Assembly (NCBI GenBank): GCA_964617695.1
Contig: CAZTYW010000013.1
Coordinates: 1 to 35,266, forward strand
DNA length: 35,266 nucleotides
Direction of reading: 5' to 3'
Source of the DNA: CAZTYW01 sp964617695
GTDB taxonomy: Bacteria > Chloroflexota > Dehalococcoidia > UBA2247 > RBG-13-53-26
Part shown: positions 1 to 7,429 of the stretch, piece by piece
Numbering within the stretch: position 1 is the first letter of the stretch
Layout of the letters: each line of letters begins with the position of its first letter
Translations under genes and position numbers: made by a program
Notes under the pieces: generated by a model
Databases searched by the model: none
Told to the model about the DNA's origin: nothing
Seen by the model: the letters and a program-made list of their open reading frames with translations, nothing else

Positions 1-100
1 CAGCCGTCATCAGTCCGTTGGGCCCACCTCCGATGACGACTACATCCCAATCACTATCAGCAGGAAACTCGTCAAATAACTTCCCACATATCCCGTCCAT
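1..100 (-). CDS. FAD-dependent oxidoreductase, N-terminal fragment (cut by window edge)
   Basis: Only the first 33 codons are inside the window. The ATG at 100-98 has a strong ribosome binding site, GGAGGA, a few bases upstream. The peptide begins MDGICGKLFDEF and runs into a beta-strand followed by GGGPNGL. This is the dinucleotide-binding GxGxxG loop of FAD/NAD(P) oxidoreductases and closely resembles the loop of the next gene upstream (GGGHNG). It starts only 17 bases after the stop of that gene, so the two are almost certainly co-transcribed paralogues of the phytoene-desaturase-like (COG1233) group. The substrate cannot be told from the fragment. Confidence 0.75.
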   Translation of the reverse strand, partial: MDGICGKLFDEFPADSDWDVVVIGGGPNGLMTA

Positions 101-117
101 TATGTCCTCCTTCCTGT

Positions 118-1833
118 CTAGGGACGCTTCGCCGATTTCTTGCCCTGTTCCGGAATGTACCAGGGCGATGCGTACCACCAGTCGCCAGGCTCGGCAATCC
201 CGTCCTCGATAAGGATGTGCATCAGGTTGTACCCACAGGCCATGAGACACAAACCACCCGGGTGCGCCGATGACTGGTGGCACAGGTACAGACCGTCTAT
301 CGGCGTACGCATACGTGCCAACTCTGGCAGAGGGCGCTCGTTCCACCATTCGTCTCTGGAATGACGGACTCCATACCATGAGCCACCCAGCAGGCCCGTA
401 TTGCGAAACTCCGAGTCGTATGGCGTGTTGACGAAAGTGGTGATAATGTTGTCGGAATCGAGGTTCTCGCATACACAGCTGGCCAATTCAAGATTGTAGG
501 CATTCATCTCGTCCTTTATCTTGTTCAGATTGTCAGGGCCTTCCGGGTCGTACTCGGGCGTGGCGACCATCGTATCAAAGGGACCACAGATGTACTGGCC
601 GGGCCTGGTGCACTGTGGGTGAGTGAGGTCATAGTTCATGTTGCCCACCCAAAGGAAAAGACCCTCATTGGCAGGCACCCTGGGTCTGCCTTTCCAGCCC
701 ATGACATCCGCCACATGGTTGAAATACTCCTTCCTGGTGCCCGCGCCACCAATAAACGGCCCACCGGTGAAGACTCCTTCGCCGGCCATTGCCGAGGCGT
801 AGGCGGGACGGAAGCGGAGCTGGTCGCGGGTCACCCAGTGAGTCACGTAGAGGCTACCACCTTTGAGGCTGAGGTCCTTAATTCGCTGCATGAAGCCCGC
901 ATCCACATGGCTTGGCCCGATCAGTTGCAGAAAGGTCTGCCGGATATCGGTAGCACTGATCACCGCCTTGTTGGCGAAGATCCTCTTCGGTCCCCGGGTG
1001 GCGGTATCTCTCAAACGCACACCCACCGCTGTACCGTCGTTGATGATGATCTCGTCAACAGGACAGCAGGTGCGCACAACGGCGCCGTGGGCTATGGCAC
1101 AGCGCAGGAGGGCATGATAGAACCCGTGTATGTTGCCGCGCGGGCCTACGGGCCGGGGTATGTACGGTGGTTCGACAGTCACCACGCTGCACAGTGCCGG
1201 GATAGCCTGCCCCGCAAAGTGGCCGTGAGCCCCAGACACCAGGGCAACGTAGGCCATAACCGCCTTGAAGGGTTCGCCCTCAATGTACTCGTCCATGAGG
1301 TCAAACATGGTCGTCTCGAGGAGTTCCTCGGTCCAGACATCGGGTTGGTGCTGCTTGTACACCTGCATGAAGGGGATGTTGTCAGGTGTTAGCTCGACCT
1401 CAGGAGGATGCGGGGGGCAAAAGAAGGCGGCCCTGATCAAATCGGTGGTGAAGGGAGGCTGGCCGAGAAAGCCAGCTATTCTGGCCCAGCCCAGGCCGTC
1501 CGTTTCTGATACCGTGTACATCCCCTCGCCCGTCATGAAGCCGGTCGGCTGTCCTCGATATTCCGGATTCCTGGCATGTAGGTCCATGCGGAAGCCGTAC
1601 TTCCACAACTCCAGTTGCTCCCACCCCGGGGAAGCCCCAGCGTAGTTGGCGATAGCGTGGGGTGAGAGGCGCACACCGGCTATGGGCTCGGTGTTCTCCT
1701 GGGCACCGCCGCACTCCGGCCTCTCTTCGAGCATGCACACGCTCAGCCCGCACTTGGCCAGGTATGCCGCTATCGTTGTTCCATTATGACCCCCACCTAT
1801 GATGACAATATCATACCGTTCATCCGCGCTCAT
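118..1833 (-). CDS. FAD-dependent oxidoreductase, phytoene-dehydrogenase-like
   Basis: The 571-residue protein opens with MSADERYDIVIIGGGHNG, a Rossmann FAD-binding loop at residues 12-17. An acidic strand end (LEERPECGGA) follows, where the ribose of FAD is normally held. The C-terminus has the block DGLYLCHQSSAHPGGL, typical of the second FAD-contacting region in CrtI/phytoene-dehydrogenase-like flavoproteins (COG1233). The ATG at 1833 was chosen because AGGAGG lies five bases upstream; an in-frame ATG at 1872 lacks such a site. There is no signal peptide, so it is probably cytoplasmic or membrane-peripheral. Members of this family desaturate or isomerise carotenoids, retinoids or other hydrophobic substrates. 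No carotenoid genes are nearby, so the substrate is unknown. The promoter-proximal tandem repeat at 1995-2034 and the two-component genes upstream suggest signal-controlled expression. Confidence 0.85.
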   Translation of the reverse strand: MSADERYDIVIIGGGHNGTTIAAYLAKCGLSVCMLEERPECGGAQENTEPIAGVRLSPHAIANYAGASPGWEQLELWKYGFRMDLHARNPEYRGQPTGFMTGEGMYTVSETDGLGWARIAGFLGQPPFTTDLIRAAFFCPPHPPEVELTPDNIPFMQVYKQHQPDVWTEELLETTMFDLMDEYIEGEPFKAVMAYVALVSGAHGHFAGQAIPALCSVVTVEPPYIPRPVGPRGNIHGFYHALLRCAIAHGAVVRTCCPVDEIIINDGTAVGVRLRDTATRGPKRIFANKAVISATDIRQTFLQLIGPSHVDAGFMQRIKDLSLKGGSLYVTHWVTRDQLRFRPAYASAMAGEGVFTGGPFIGGAGTRKEYFNHVADVMGWKGRPRVPANEGLFLWVGNMNYDLTHPQCTRPGQYICGPFDTMVATPEYDPEGPDNLNKIKDEMNAYNLELASCVCENLDSDNIITTFVNTPYDSEFRNTGLLGGSWYGVRHSRDEWWNERPLPELARMRTPIDGLYLCHQSSAHPGGLCLMACGYNLMHILIEDGIAEPGDWWYASPWYIPEQGKKSAKRP

Positions 1834-1974
1834 ATTGGCCTCCTGTCCAGAGAGTTTATTCCCTGAGGGCACTCAACAAGCCAACAGACCTGCAGTGGGA
1901 AAATGGATATGGACTGCCCCTTTGACCGTCGGCTGCTCGAATGACTCGTGGAACCCCCAGGGCAAGCTTAACCT

Positions 1975-2040
1975 AATATGCAGGGAGTTGCGTATCAGGA
2001 ATTCCCCTACGCGCTTGTCAGGAATTCCCCTACGTAGGAC
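1975..2040 (-). promoter_or_regulatory. Tandem 17-bp operator-like repeat with overlapping promoter candidate
   Basis: The 17-mer tcaggaattcccctacg occurs twice, at 1995-2011 and 2018-2034, a 23-bp period (about two helical turns). Each copy contains the palindrome GGAATTCC, and the distal copy runs into another palindrome, CCTACGTAGG (2029-2038). Reading toward the oxidoreductase (minus strand), a weak -10-like CATATT (1980-1975) is placed so that the proximal repeat would cover the -35 region. That is the usual arrangement for an activator contacting RNA polymerase. The site sits in the 223-bp intergenic region between the NarL-type regulator and the oxidoreductase pair. Binding by that regulator is inference; the repeats themselves are directly visible. 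Confidence 0.6.
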
Positions 2041-2056
2041 CATGGGGTCAGATGGG

Positions 2057-2737
2057 CTACGACTGGCCTGTTCCTCGGCTGTCAATGAGCCCATGCTGAA
2101 AAGCGAAGTGACAGATATCCACGTTATTGCGGAGGCACAGTTTTTGCAGGAGGCGTGAACGGTAGGTCTCAACAGTCTTCGTACTCAGGCCAAGCGTTGC
2201 CGCCACTTCTTTCAGTACTTGCCCTCGCGCCAGAAGGCAGAAGACCTGAAACTCCCGGTCAGAGAGACATTCCATAGGGGCAAGGCCCGTGCGACTCGAC
2301 AGAAGCTGCAGGTTGACGATGTCCTTGCCCTCGTCCGACAAGAATTTTCGCCCCTGCGCCACCGCACGAATGGCATCATGAAGCTCCTTCGTGGAGGATC
2401 CCTTGGTCAGGTATCCCAGGCAGCCAGCCTTCATGGTTCGGACGGCGTAGTGTTCCTCGTGGTATCTGGTGAGTACCAGGATGCGCGCGTCAGGGTGGAG
2501 GGAAAGCAGTCGCTTGGCAGCTTCCATTCCGTCCATCTCCGGCATGGAAATGTCCATCACGACCACGTCGGGATTGGCTTCAGTGAACGCACTGATTGAC
2601 TCCCGTCCATTGCAGGCCTCGGCCGCGACGCGAATGTCCGGGGCTTCCTCAATGACGCGTCTGAGACCGGCCCGCACCAGGCTGTGGTCGTCTACAAGAA
2701 GTACCCTGATCACAGGTCTATCCTCAAACCCCGGCAT
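2057..2737 (-). CDS. NarL/FixJ-family response regulator
   Basis: The 226-residue protein has a receiver domain followed by a LuxR-type helix-turn-helix. The receiver has the acidic pair DD at 16-17, phosphoacceptor Asp62 (in MDISMP), Thr90 and Lys112. The C-terminal domain carries LSDREFQVFCLLARG and the recognition-helix region STKTVETYRSRLLQKL. The gene overlaps the end of the upstream kinase gene by 14 bases, which indicates translational coupling and a cognate pair. A GTG at 2713, preceded by GAGGAT, is an alternative start that would remove eight residues. Phosphotransfer from the kinase should control DNA binding. Likely targets include the repeat-bearing promoter immediately downstream. 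Confidence 0.93.
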   Translation of the reverse strand: MPGFEDRPVIRVLLVDDHSLVRAGLRRVIEEAPDIRVAAEACNGRESISAFTEANPDVVVMDISMPEMDGMEAAKRLLSLHPDARILVLTRYHEEHYAVRTMKAGCLGYLTKGSSTKELHDAIRAVAQGRKFLSDEGKDIVNLQLLSSRTGLAPMECLSDREFQVFCLLARGQVLKEVAATLGLSTKTVETYRSRLLQKLCLRNNVDICHFAFQHGLIDSRGTGQS

Positions 2738-4328
2738 TCAGCGGTGCGTCAGCGTGGGCACTGTTCATGGGCAAATGGGCGGCCACCCTCAGACCTCTGC
2801 CGTGGTTGCGCCGTATGGTGATCTTGCCACCTACAAGGCTGGCCCTCTCGCGCATGCCCAGCAGACCCAGCGAAGACGCATCCGAAAGGCGTTTGAGGTC
2901 CACGCCCACTCCGTTGTCGGAAACGCAGACAGATACCACGTCGTCAGTGGCAGTGACTTTGACCTTGGCCTGCGATGCCCTCGAATGTTTCCACACGTTG
3001 GTCAGGGCCTCCTGGACGATGCGGTATGCACAGGTTGCGGTTAGCTTGGGTAGGACGGGTTCATCGACGGGGGCTTCGACAGGGCAGGAGATGCCACTGC
3101 GTCGTTCGAAGTCTTCAGCATACCACTGGATTGCTTTCACCAGCCCCAATTGATCCAGTATGTCTGGCCTGATGCTGACGGCGATGCGGCGCGAGGTGGT
3201 ATCCAACCGTTCGACCAGATCCAACATTGCTCTGGCTCGCTCACGGAGCCGGGGTGTATCTGCCAGTTTCTCTGCCAGGGAGACAGCCTCTATCTTGAGA
3301 GCCACAAGTTCCTGGCCCAGTTGGTCGTGCAATTCCCGGGCAATGCGTGCCCGCTCCTCTTCCTGGACCTCGATGATTCGTTGCGATAAGAGCCTGAGTT
3401 GCGACTCGGACCGCGTCAGGACTTCCTCAGAATGCTTGCGTTCCGTGATATCCATGAAGTTGGCCAGGGTTGCCTGTCTTCCATTGTGTTGTATGGAAGC
3501 AACTCTCTCTATGACCCACCTGATCCGCCCATCATGGCTCACAAATCTGAATTCATACGGATGGGAGCGCTCGCCCTTCAGCATAGCCAGAGACATTCGT
3601 CTCACCATGTCCCTGTCCTCGGCCAGGACGAACCGGCTCGCATCCGTACCGAGCAACTCAGACTCGTTGAGCCCCGCATATTGCTGGAACTCCACGTTGA
3701 CGAACCGGAACTTGCCGTCCTGGGCGATGTAAACGGCAATTGGCGAGTTGTTCGCCAGCGTCTTGAACAGCTCTTGGGCCCGCCTGCGTTCAGCTATGTC
3801 CCTCACTATGCCGAGCAACCCGACAGGCTTGCCGTCCGGGCTGCGCAGGATAGTCGCTTTGCTCTCAGTCCAGACTGTGGAGCCATCCTTGCGAACGAAT
3901 TCCAGTTCGAAAGTCCAGGACTTGAACGTGTCCCTCTGCCCCTGATTGGCGCAAGCGACGATCTCCCGAAAAGTCCTTGCGGTGATCTCAGCGGAGGGAG
4001 GGGTCAAGGCTGTATCTATCCATTGGTCCCAGCGTTGCCCCAGACTCTCTTCAACCGTATAGCCTAGCAGGTCGGTGACTGAGGGGCTCACATATGTGAC
4101 TCGCATGTCCAGGTCCAGGGCGCAGAAAATATCGGCTACATTGTCGGCGAGTAGACGGTACCGTTTCTCGGTCTCGCTCTCCGGTGGGTTTTCCCGGCCC
4201 CGTTTGCCATCAGCGGCTGCGTCTGCACTCAAGCCGCCTTCATGATATCTGGCTGCCATTGGTTCAGGTCTGTGGGCCATCTGCACCGCTCTTCCTGGCT
4301 TGTCTCCTGGGTTGTCATCGCTGTTCAT
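2724..4328 (-). CDS. PAS-PAS sensor histidine kinase (HisKA_3/NarX-DegS type)
   Basis: The 534-residue kinase has no visible membrane segment, so it should sense a cytoplasmic signal. Two PAS domains lie at about 55-180 (with a PAC segment ending GIVRDIAERR) and 185-297 (ending FMDITERK). A HisKA_3 dimerisation/phosphoacceptor helix follows with His334 in ARELHDQLGQ. The HATPase domain shows an N box (ALTNVWKHS, 441-449), G1 (DNGVG, 471-475) and G2 (GLLGMRERA). ATG 4328 was chosen because GGGGGAG lies upstream. Reading frame continues further upstream across the N run, but that part is not protein-like. It pairs with the overlapping NarL-type regulator. No haem or flavin ligand is certain from sequence. 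Confidence 0.92.
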   Translation of the reverse strand: MNSDDNPGDKPGRAVQMAHRPEPMAARYHEGGLSADAAADGKRGRENPPESETEKRYRLLADNVADIFCALDLDMRVTYVSPSVTDLLGYTVEESLGQRWDQWIDTALTPPSAEITARTFREIVACANQGQRDTFKSWTFELEFVRKDGSTVWTESKATILRSPDGKPVGLLGIVRDIAERRRAQELFKTLANNSPIAVYIAQDGKFRFVNVEFQQYAGLNESELLGTDASRFVLAEDRDMVRRMSLAMLKGERSHPYEFRFVSHDGRIRWVIERVASIQHNGRQATLANFMDITERKHSEEVLTRSESQLRLLSQRIIEVQEEERARIARELHDQLGQELVALKIEAVSLAEKLADTPRLRERARAMLDLVERLDTTSRRIAVSIRPDILDQLGLVKAIQWYAEDFERRSGISCPVEAPVDEPVLPKLTATCAYRIVQEALTNVWKHSRASQAKVKVTATDDVVSVCVSDNGVGVDLKRLSDASSLGLLGMRERASLVGGKITIRRNHGRGLRVAAHLPMNSAHADAPLNAGV

Positions 4329-4428
4329 AATGGCTCCCCCGATTTGGCGAGTGTGCCTTCCGCGGACGCCACTCCCAGTTCCTCCTGTGCTGCAACGTCT
4401 CCAAAGGCACCGAGCAGACATGTGCCTG
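4325..4428 (-). CDS. Possible C-terminal end of an unknown gene, cut by the scaffold gap
   Basis: On the minus strand one frame is open from the gap edge to a TGA at 4327-4325, which overlaps the kinase start codon as ATGA. The visible tail is about 34 residues, beginning GTCLLGAFGDVAAQ and ending TLAKSGEPL. Its composition is protein-like, and four-base ATGA overlaps are used by several gene pairs in this window. No family can be assigned from so little. If real, it is the first known member of the kinase-regulator operon and could hold a clue to the signal. It could also be chance open frame. Confidence 0.4.
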
Positions 4429-4528
4429 NNNNNNNNNNNNNNNNNNNNNNNNNNNNNNNNNNNNNNNNNNNNNNNNNNNNNNNNNNNNNNNNNNNNNNNN
4501 NNNNNNNNNNNNNNNNNNNNNNNNNNNN
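4429..4528. other. Scaffold gap of 100 N
   Basis: The run of exactly 100 N is the standard placeholder for a gap of unknown size. Frames spanning it should not be read as genes. It separates the kinase-regulator-oxidoreductase block from the GAP-family gene. Confidence 0.99.
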
Positions 4529-4710
4529 GGTAGTCCGCCTGCAGGATGGGACAGAAGGGTGGCTTGGGCTTTGTGGGCACGAGGGTGTCCTCGTCCAGAC
4601 CCTGGCATTTCTTCCTGGATCGATTGTCAGGGGCATCACCGTAGGGATGGTGGGCCGGGCTCACCCTACGACTGGGGCTCCGAAAAATCGGCCAGGTCTC
4701 ACTGGCTTTC
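4529..4710. repeat. Non-coding stretch with REP-like imperfect palindrome (4640-4670)
   Basis: No convincing gene lies between the gap and the end of the GAP-family gene. The stretch contains a 31-base imperfect palindrome with perfect 7-bp outer arms, CGTAGGG (4640-4646) and CCCTACG (4664-4670). The inner core TGGTGGGCCGGGCTCACC resembles the perfect palindrome at 8449-8477. It sits about 40 bases beyond the stop of the minus-strand GAP-family gene. It could act as a terminator or RNA stabiliser, although no T tract follows. Confidence 0.5.
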
Positions 4711-5388
4711 TCACTCGGTGAGCCCGCTGATGCCCCGGCCTACCAGCACCATCCCGAAGACGAGGAGCAGCACGAACATCACTGTAGCATTGTTCGCTAT
4801 CAACCAGTCCTTCCAACTGTCCAGAACCCTCTTTGCCCGCTCGCCCATCACCAGGTAGATCAGCACGGGTATTCCAATACTGAGGCTGGCGATGATGATA
4901 AACACCACCAGCGATATGGCAGCCTCAGTGCCGCTGAGCGGCGCCTGGGCAATGGTGAGGGCTGCCCCCAGCGTTAGTGCCAGGTTCTTCGGGTTGACGC
5001 CCGACAGCAGCACGCCGAGGCCCAGCGCCCTGCCCGGCCCGAACGCATCGATGGCGCTCATCCACCTGGGCATCTCCGGTTCCTGGCCCGGCTCGGGCCG
5101 CCTCTGCAATTGCCTGCTGGAAAATGCCAGGAATAGCAGGCCCAGGAGGAGCCTGACGATCGAGGCGGCCAGGGTTGGCCCGCTATCGGGGTCGTAATCC
5201 ACCTGGTCCGCTATGGCGAGGATGATACCGCCCGCGACGGCCAGGCCGAGGACCCAGCCGCCCAGAAACGCTGGCGCAGTGCTTCTGGCCCGCTCCGCGA
5301 ATAGCATCAGGATGACCGCAATGATTGGCACGGGGCTAATGGCCACACCGATTGCCAGCGGTAGAATCTCTCCGATGGTGTTTCCCAT
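4711..5388 (-). CDS. GAP/Sap-family six-helix membrane protein (LysE-like)
   Basis: The 225-residue protein is almost entirely hydrophobic, with about six membrane helices. It starts at GEILPLAIGVAISPVPIIAV and has the family-typical segments FLGGWVLGLAVAGG, LLSGVNPKNLALTLGAA and a final helix ending GMVLVGRG. Pattern and length match the GAP family (PF11139), related to LysE exporters and named after mycobacterial glycolipid/sulfolipid-addressing proteins. It probably exports a small solute or helps lipid transport across the cytoplasmic membrane. Start 5388 (MGNTIGE) has GGAG eight bases upstream; the ATG at 5394 is nearly as good, while ATG 5424 would add an unlikely polar leader. It stands alone between a gap and a gene on the other strand. 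Confidence 0.8.
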   Translation of the reverse strand: MGNTIGEILPLAIGVAISPVPIIAVILMLFAERARSTAPAFLGGWVLGLAVAGGIILAIADQVDYDPDSGPTLAASIVRLLLGLLFLAFSSRQLQRRPEPGQEPEMPRWMSAIDAFGPGRALGLGVLLSGVNPKNLALTLGAALTIAQAPLSGTEAAISLVVFIIIASLSIGIPVLIYLVMGERAKRVLDSWKDWLIANNATVMFVLLLVFGMVLVGRGISGLTE

Positions 5389-5927
5389 TGACATGCTCCG
5401 AAGACTGCTCCCATGAAGAAGCATTGCCGGCGACGACCCGACAACTGCGGATGGTGGGCCCAGGCCGCCCTACAGGTGCCAGCCCATGCCAATAGTACCA
5501 GCGCGCCGGTTAAGTTCGGGTCACGACAGGTGAAGGAAGAGTCGCAAGTTGGTTGTGCGACAACGAGAGCACCATGAAGAGGATGACATGTCATCTGACG
5601 GACGGATGTCACGCTATGGTGGGAAGCCCTGGAATGCGTGCGTCACCGTTGTGTACCTGCCGTCGGGTGGCCTGGATAGGTAGAAACACTTGCGCCCACC
5701 ACTCATTCATCAGGTGTTTTCTGCTACCAAGAACAGGTATGGTTGCGGAAGTCAGTCTGGCCGGGCGGTGATAGCATTGAATTGAGAGGACAAGGGGAAC
5801 GTGGGACAAATGTTGCCGTGTACCCCTTTGGCTTGAATGAGGTGTCCGTCGCTTGCCTCGGACTGCCCGATTCTCGTTCACTGGTTGTTCTCACGCGGGA
5901 GGGATTGGACAGAAGGGAGGCAGGAAC
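5389..5927. other. Intergenic region with a 14-bp dyad and a REP-like fragment
   Basis: No gene is supported here on either strand. Two elements stand out. A perfect 14-bp palindrome, GATGACATGTCATC, lies at 5582-5595 and could be a dimeric-regulator site. A segment around 5451-5476 (ATGGTGGGCCCAGGCCGCCC) shares the TGGTGGGCC core with the palindromes at 4640 and 8449. The region lies between divergent genes, so it should carry the promoters of both, but I could not pick a convincing -35/-10 pair. Confidence 0.45.
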
Positions 5928-6164
5928 ATTGCGACGAAAGCCTATATCATGATCCACCTGGACAAGAAGGTGGATGAAGATGGCTGCCTTCGAGCCATAG
6001 AAGAGTTGCAGGCCATGCCGGAGGTTGACACCGTTGAGCGAGTCGATGGCTTCTGCGATCTCGTGGTTACCGTGGACGCACCCCAGCGGGTGATCTTCGT
6101 GGCCAACAGGATTCGCACCACGGAGTGGGGTCAAGGGCTTGAGCGTGTGCAAAGTGGTGTCTGA
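5928..6164 (+). CDS. Stand-alone Lrp/AsnC ligand-binding (RAM) domain protein
   Basis: The 78-residue product has the fold pattern of the Lrp/AsnC effector domain (PF01037) without a DNA-binding domain. It begins ATKAYIMIHLDKK, continues through an amphipathic helix (AIEELQAMPEV), and has the signature segment RVDGFCDLVVTVDA. Such proteins form ring oligomers that bind amino acids and modulate partner regulators. Homologues usually start M-A-T-K-A-Y. Here the matching codon is ATT at 5928-5930, preceded by AGGGAGG at 5914-5920 with ideal spacing. The next ATG (5949) has no ribosome binding site and would remove the first beta-strand. I therefore infer an ATT start, as in infC; a sequencing error of ATG is the alternative. 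Confidence 0.75.
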   Translation: MATKAYIMIHLDKKVDEDGCLRAIEELQAMPEVDTVERVDGFCDLVVTVDAPQRVIFVANRIRTTEWGQGLERVQSGV

Positions 6165-6612
6165 AAAGCCTGTCGACAAGAGGCTGCACAAGGCTGGTAG
6201 TGACGATGGCTCTGCTTCAAGCACTCCGCTTCCTGCTAGTCTCAAAGGGTCACAGGCTAGCTAGTTCTACACGTTCGCGCTCGGCTCCACTATCGAGGAC
6301 AGAACGTACGGAGTGGCGCCGCCATGGTGCCCGCTTTCATCCGCCCGCTGCGAAAAACCCACGACGGCGACAAACGCTTCCCTCTTGAGGGAGCAAGATG
6401 CAGAATCTGTACCGTTCGTATCTCCCCAGCCTCTCTTCTGTCTAAAGCGGAGTAATGACATGTTGTTTTGCTGCCTGCCCTGTGCTTACAATTGGTGACA
6501 CGGACCGGGAGAACTCCGAGCCAGGCACCATGTGCGGCTGGGCCCAATGGTGAGCCGGGGCGGTTGGGCCTTTTGCCTGCCATCGAGCTCCAGGAGTCCT
6601 GCACGAGGCACG
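6165..6612. other. Intergenic region upstream of the methyltransferase
   Basis: No gene is supported in these 448 bases. The visible content is a sigma-70-type promoter candidate at 6463-6492 and a short self-complementary stretch near 6380-6395 (TCCCTC/GAGGGA) that may be the end of the preceding transcript. Confidence 0.4.
6463..6492 (+). promoter_or_regulatory. Candidate sigma-70 promoter for the methyltransferase
   Basis: A -35 hexamer TTGTTT (6463-6468) and a -10 hexamer TACAAT (6487-6492) are 18 bases apart, in locally AT-rich sequence. The methyltransferase start is about 115 bases downstream. The assignment is by pattern only. Confidence 0.45.
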
Positions 6613-7320
6613 ATGAGACTCAAGGACCGGTATACCTCCGACGCGAATGCGGAGACCTGGTGGCGAGGTTCACAGCGCTGGCAGCGCATGCTGGCAAACC
6701 AGGCTCACGCACGAATGGCCTACTTTGATCGTGTCACTCAGGACTGGAACGGGCTGGAGACCCTTGATCTCGGTTGCGCCGGCGGATTCATGGCGGAGGT
6801 GCTGGCCCGGCGGGGAGCGCGTGTCGTTGGAATAGACCCGTGGACTAGAGTGCTCGAGGTCGCCTGCGAGCACGGGCGTCAATCGGGGCTTGACGTCCGC
6901 TACGTGGCGGGCGTGGGAGAATCCCTTCCACTGGATGACAACTCAATGGACCGGGTGGTGTGTGTGGACACACTGGAGCATGTGCAGGATATGCCCAGAG
7001 TGCTGGCCGAGGTGCGAAGGGTGTTGCGTCTTGGAGGCATCTTCTTCTTCGACACTGTCAACCGCAACTGGCTGTCGCGGCTGGTTGTGGTGACGATGGC
7101 GGAAGACGTTCTTCGCCTGTTACCGCCCGGAACCCATGACCCCAACACGTTCATTCGCCCAGACGAGCTGAGAGCCCAACTGCAGGGGCTTGGTTTCCAG
7201 GTGGCGCCCATGGTGGGAATGAGGCCTGCCCTGGGCATCAATCGACGCCTGGACTCTGTGCTGGGGCTGCTGCCATCCACGGCGGTCATGTACGGAGGCC
7301 ACGCCATCCGAACTTGGTAA
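6613..7320 (+). CDS. UbiG/Coq3-like SAM-dependent O-methyltransferase
   Basis: The 235-residue class I methyltransferase has the SAM-binding motif LDLGCAGG at 51-58, an acidic strand end (VVGIDPW), and motif III/IV-like VCVDTLEHVQD. The later block FDTVNRNWLSRL, then LRLLPPGTHDPNTFIRP, is characteristic of the UbiG/Coq3 family, which methylates hydroxyls of polyprenyl quinone rings. Length matches the family. ATG 6613 has GAGG just upstream. No other quinone genes are here, and the lineage may not make ubiquinone, so the substrate may be another hydroxylated aromatic or prenylated compound. The 3' end, including bases past the stop, is echoed at 8482-8528. Confidence 0.82.
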   Translation: MRLKDRYTSDANAETWWRGSQRWQRMLANQAHARMAYFDRVTQDWNGLETLDLGCAGGFMAEVLARRGARVVGIDPWTRVLEVACEHGRQSGLDVRYVAGVGESLPLDDNSMDRVVCVDTLEHVQDMPRVLAEVRRVLRLGGIFFFDTVNRNWLSRLVVVTMAEDVLRLLPPGTHDPNTFIRPDELRAQLQGLGFQVAPMVGMRPALGINRRLDSVLGLLPSTAVMYGGHAIRTW

Positions 7321-7329
7321 GGCTACAAT

Positions 7330-7429
7330 NNNNNNNNNNNNNNNNNNNNNNNNNNNNNNNNNNNNNNNNNNNNNNNNNNNNNNNNNNNNNNNNNNNNNNN
7401 NNNNNNNNNNNNNNNNNNNNNNNNNNNNN
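7330..7429. other. Scaffold gap of 100 N
   Basis: This is a placeholder gap. It lies nine bases after the methyltransferase stop and exactly at the probable start codon of the hydrolase. Confidence 0.99.

Noticed and set aside
619..1392. A 257-codon open frame on the plus strand opposite the flavoenzyme
   Set aside because: It is antisense to a clear FAD enzyme and has no domain or upstream ribosome site.
4329..4664. N-terminal extension of the kinase across the N run
   Set aside because: The residues on either side of the gap are not domain-like, and a good ribosome binding site supports the start at 4328.
6613..7320. Naming the methyltransferase ubiG outright
   Set aside because: The sequence is UbiG-like, but no ubiquinone pathway gene is present and the probable lineage may not make ubiquinone.
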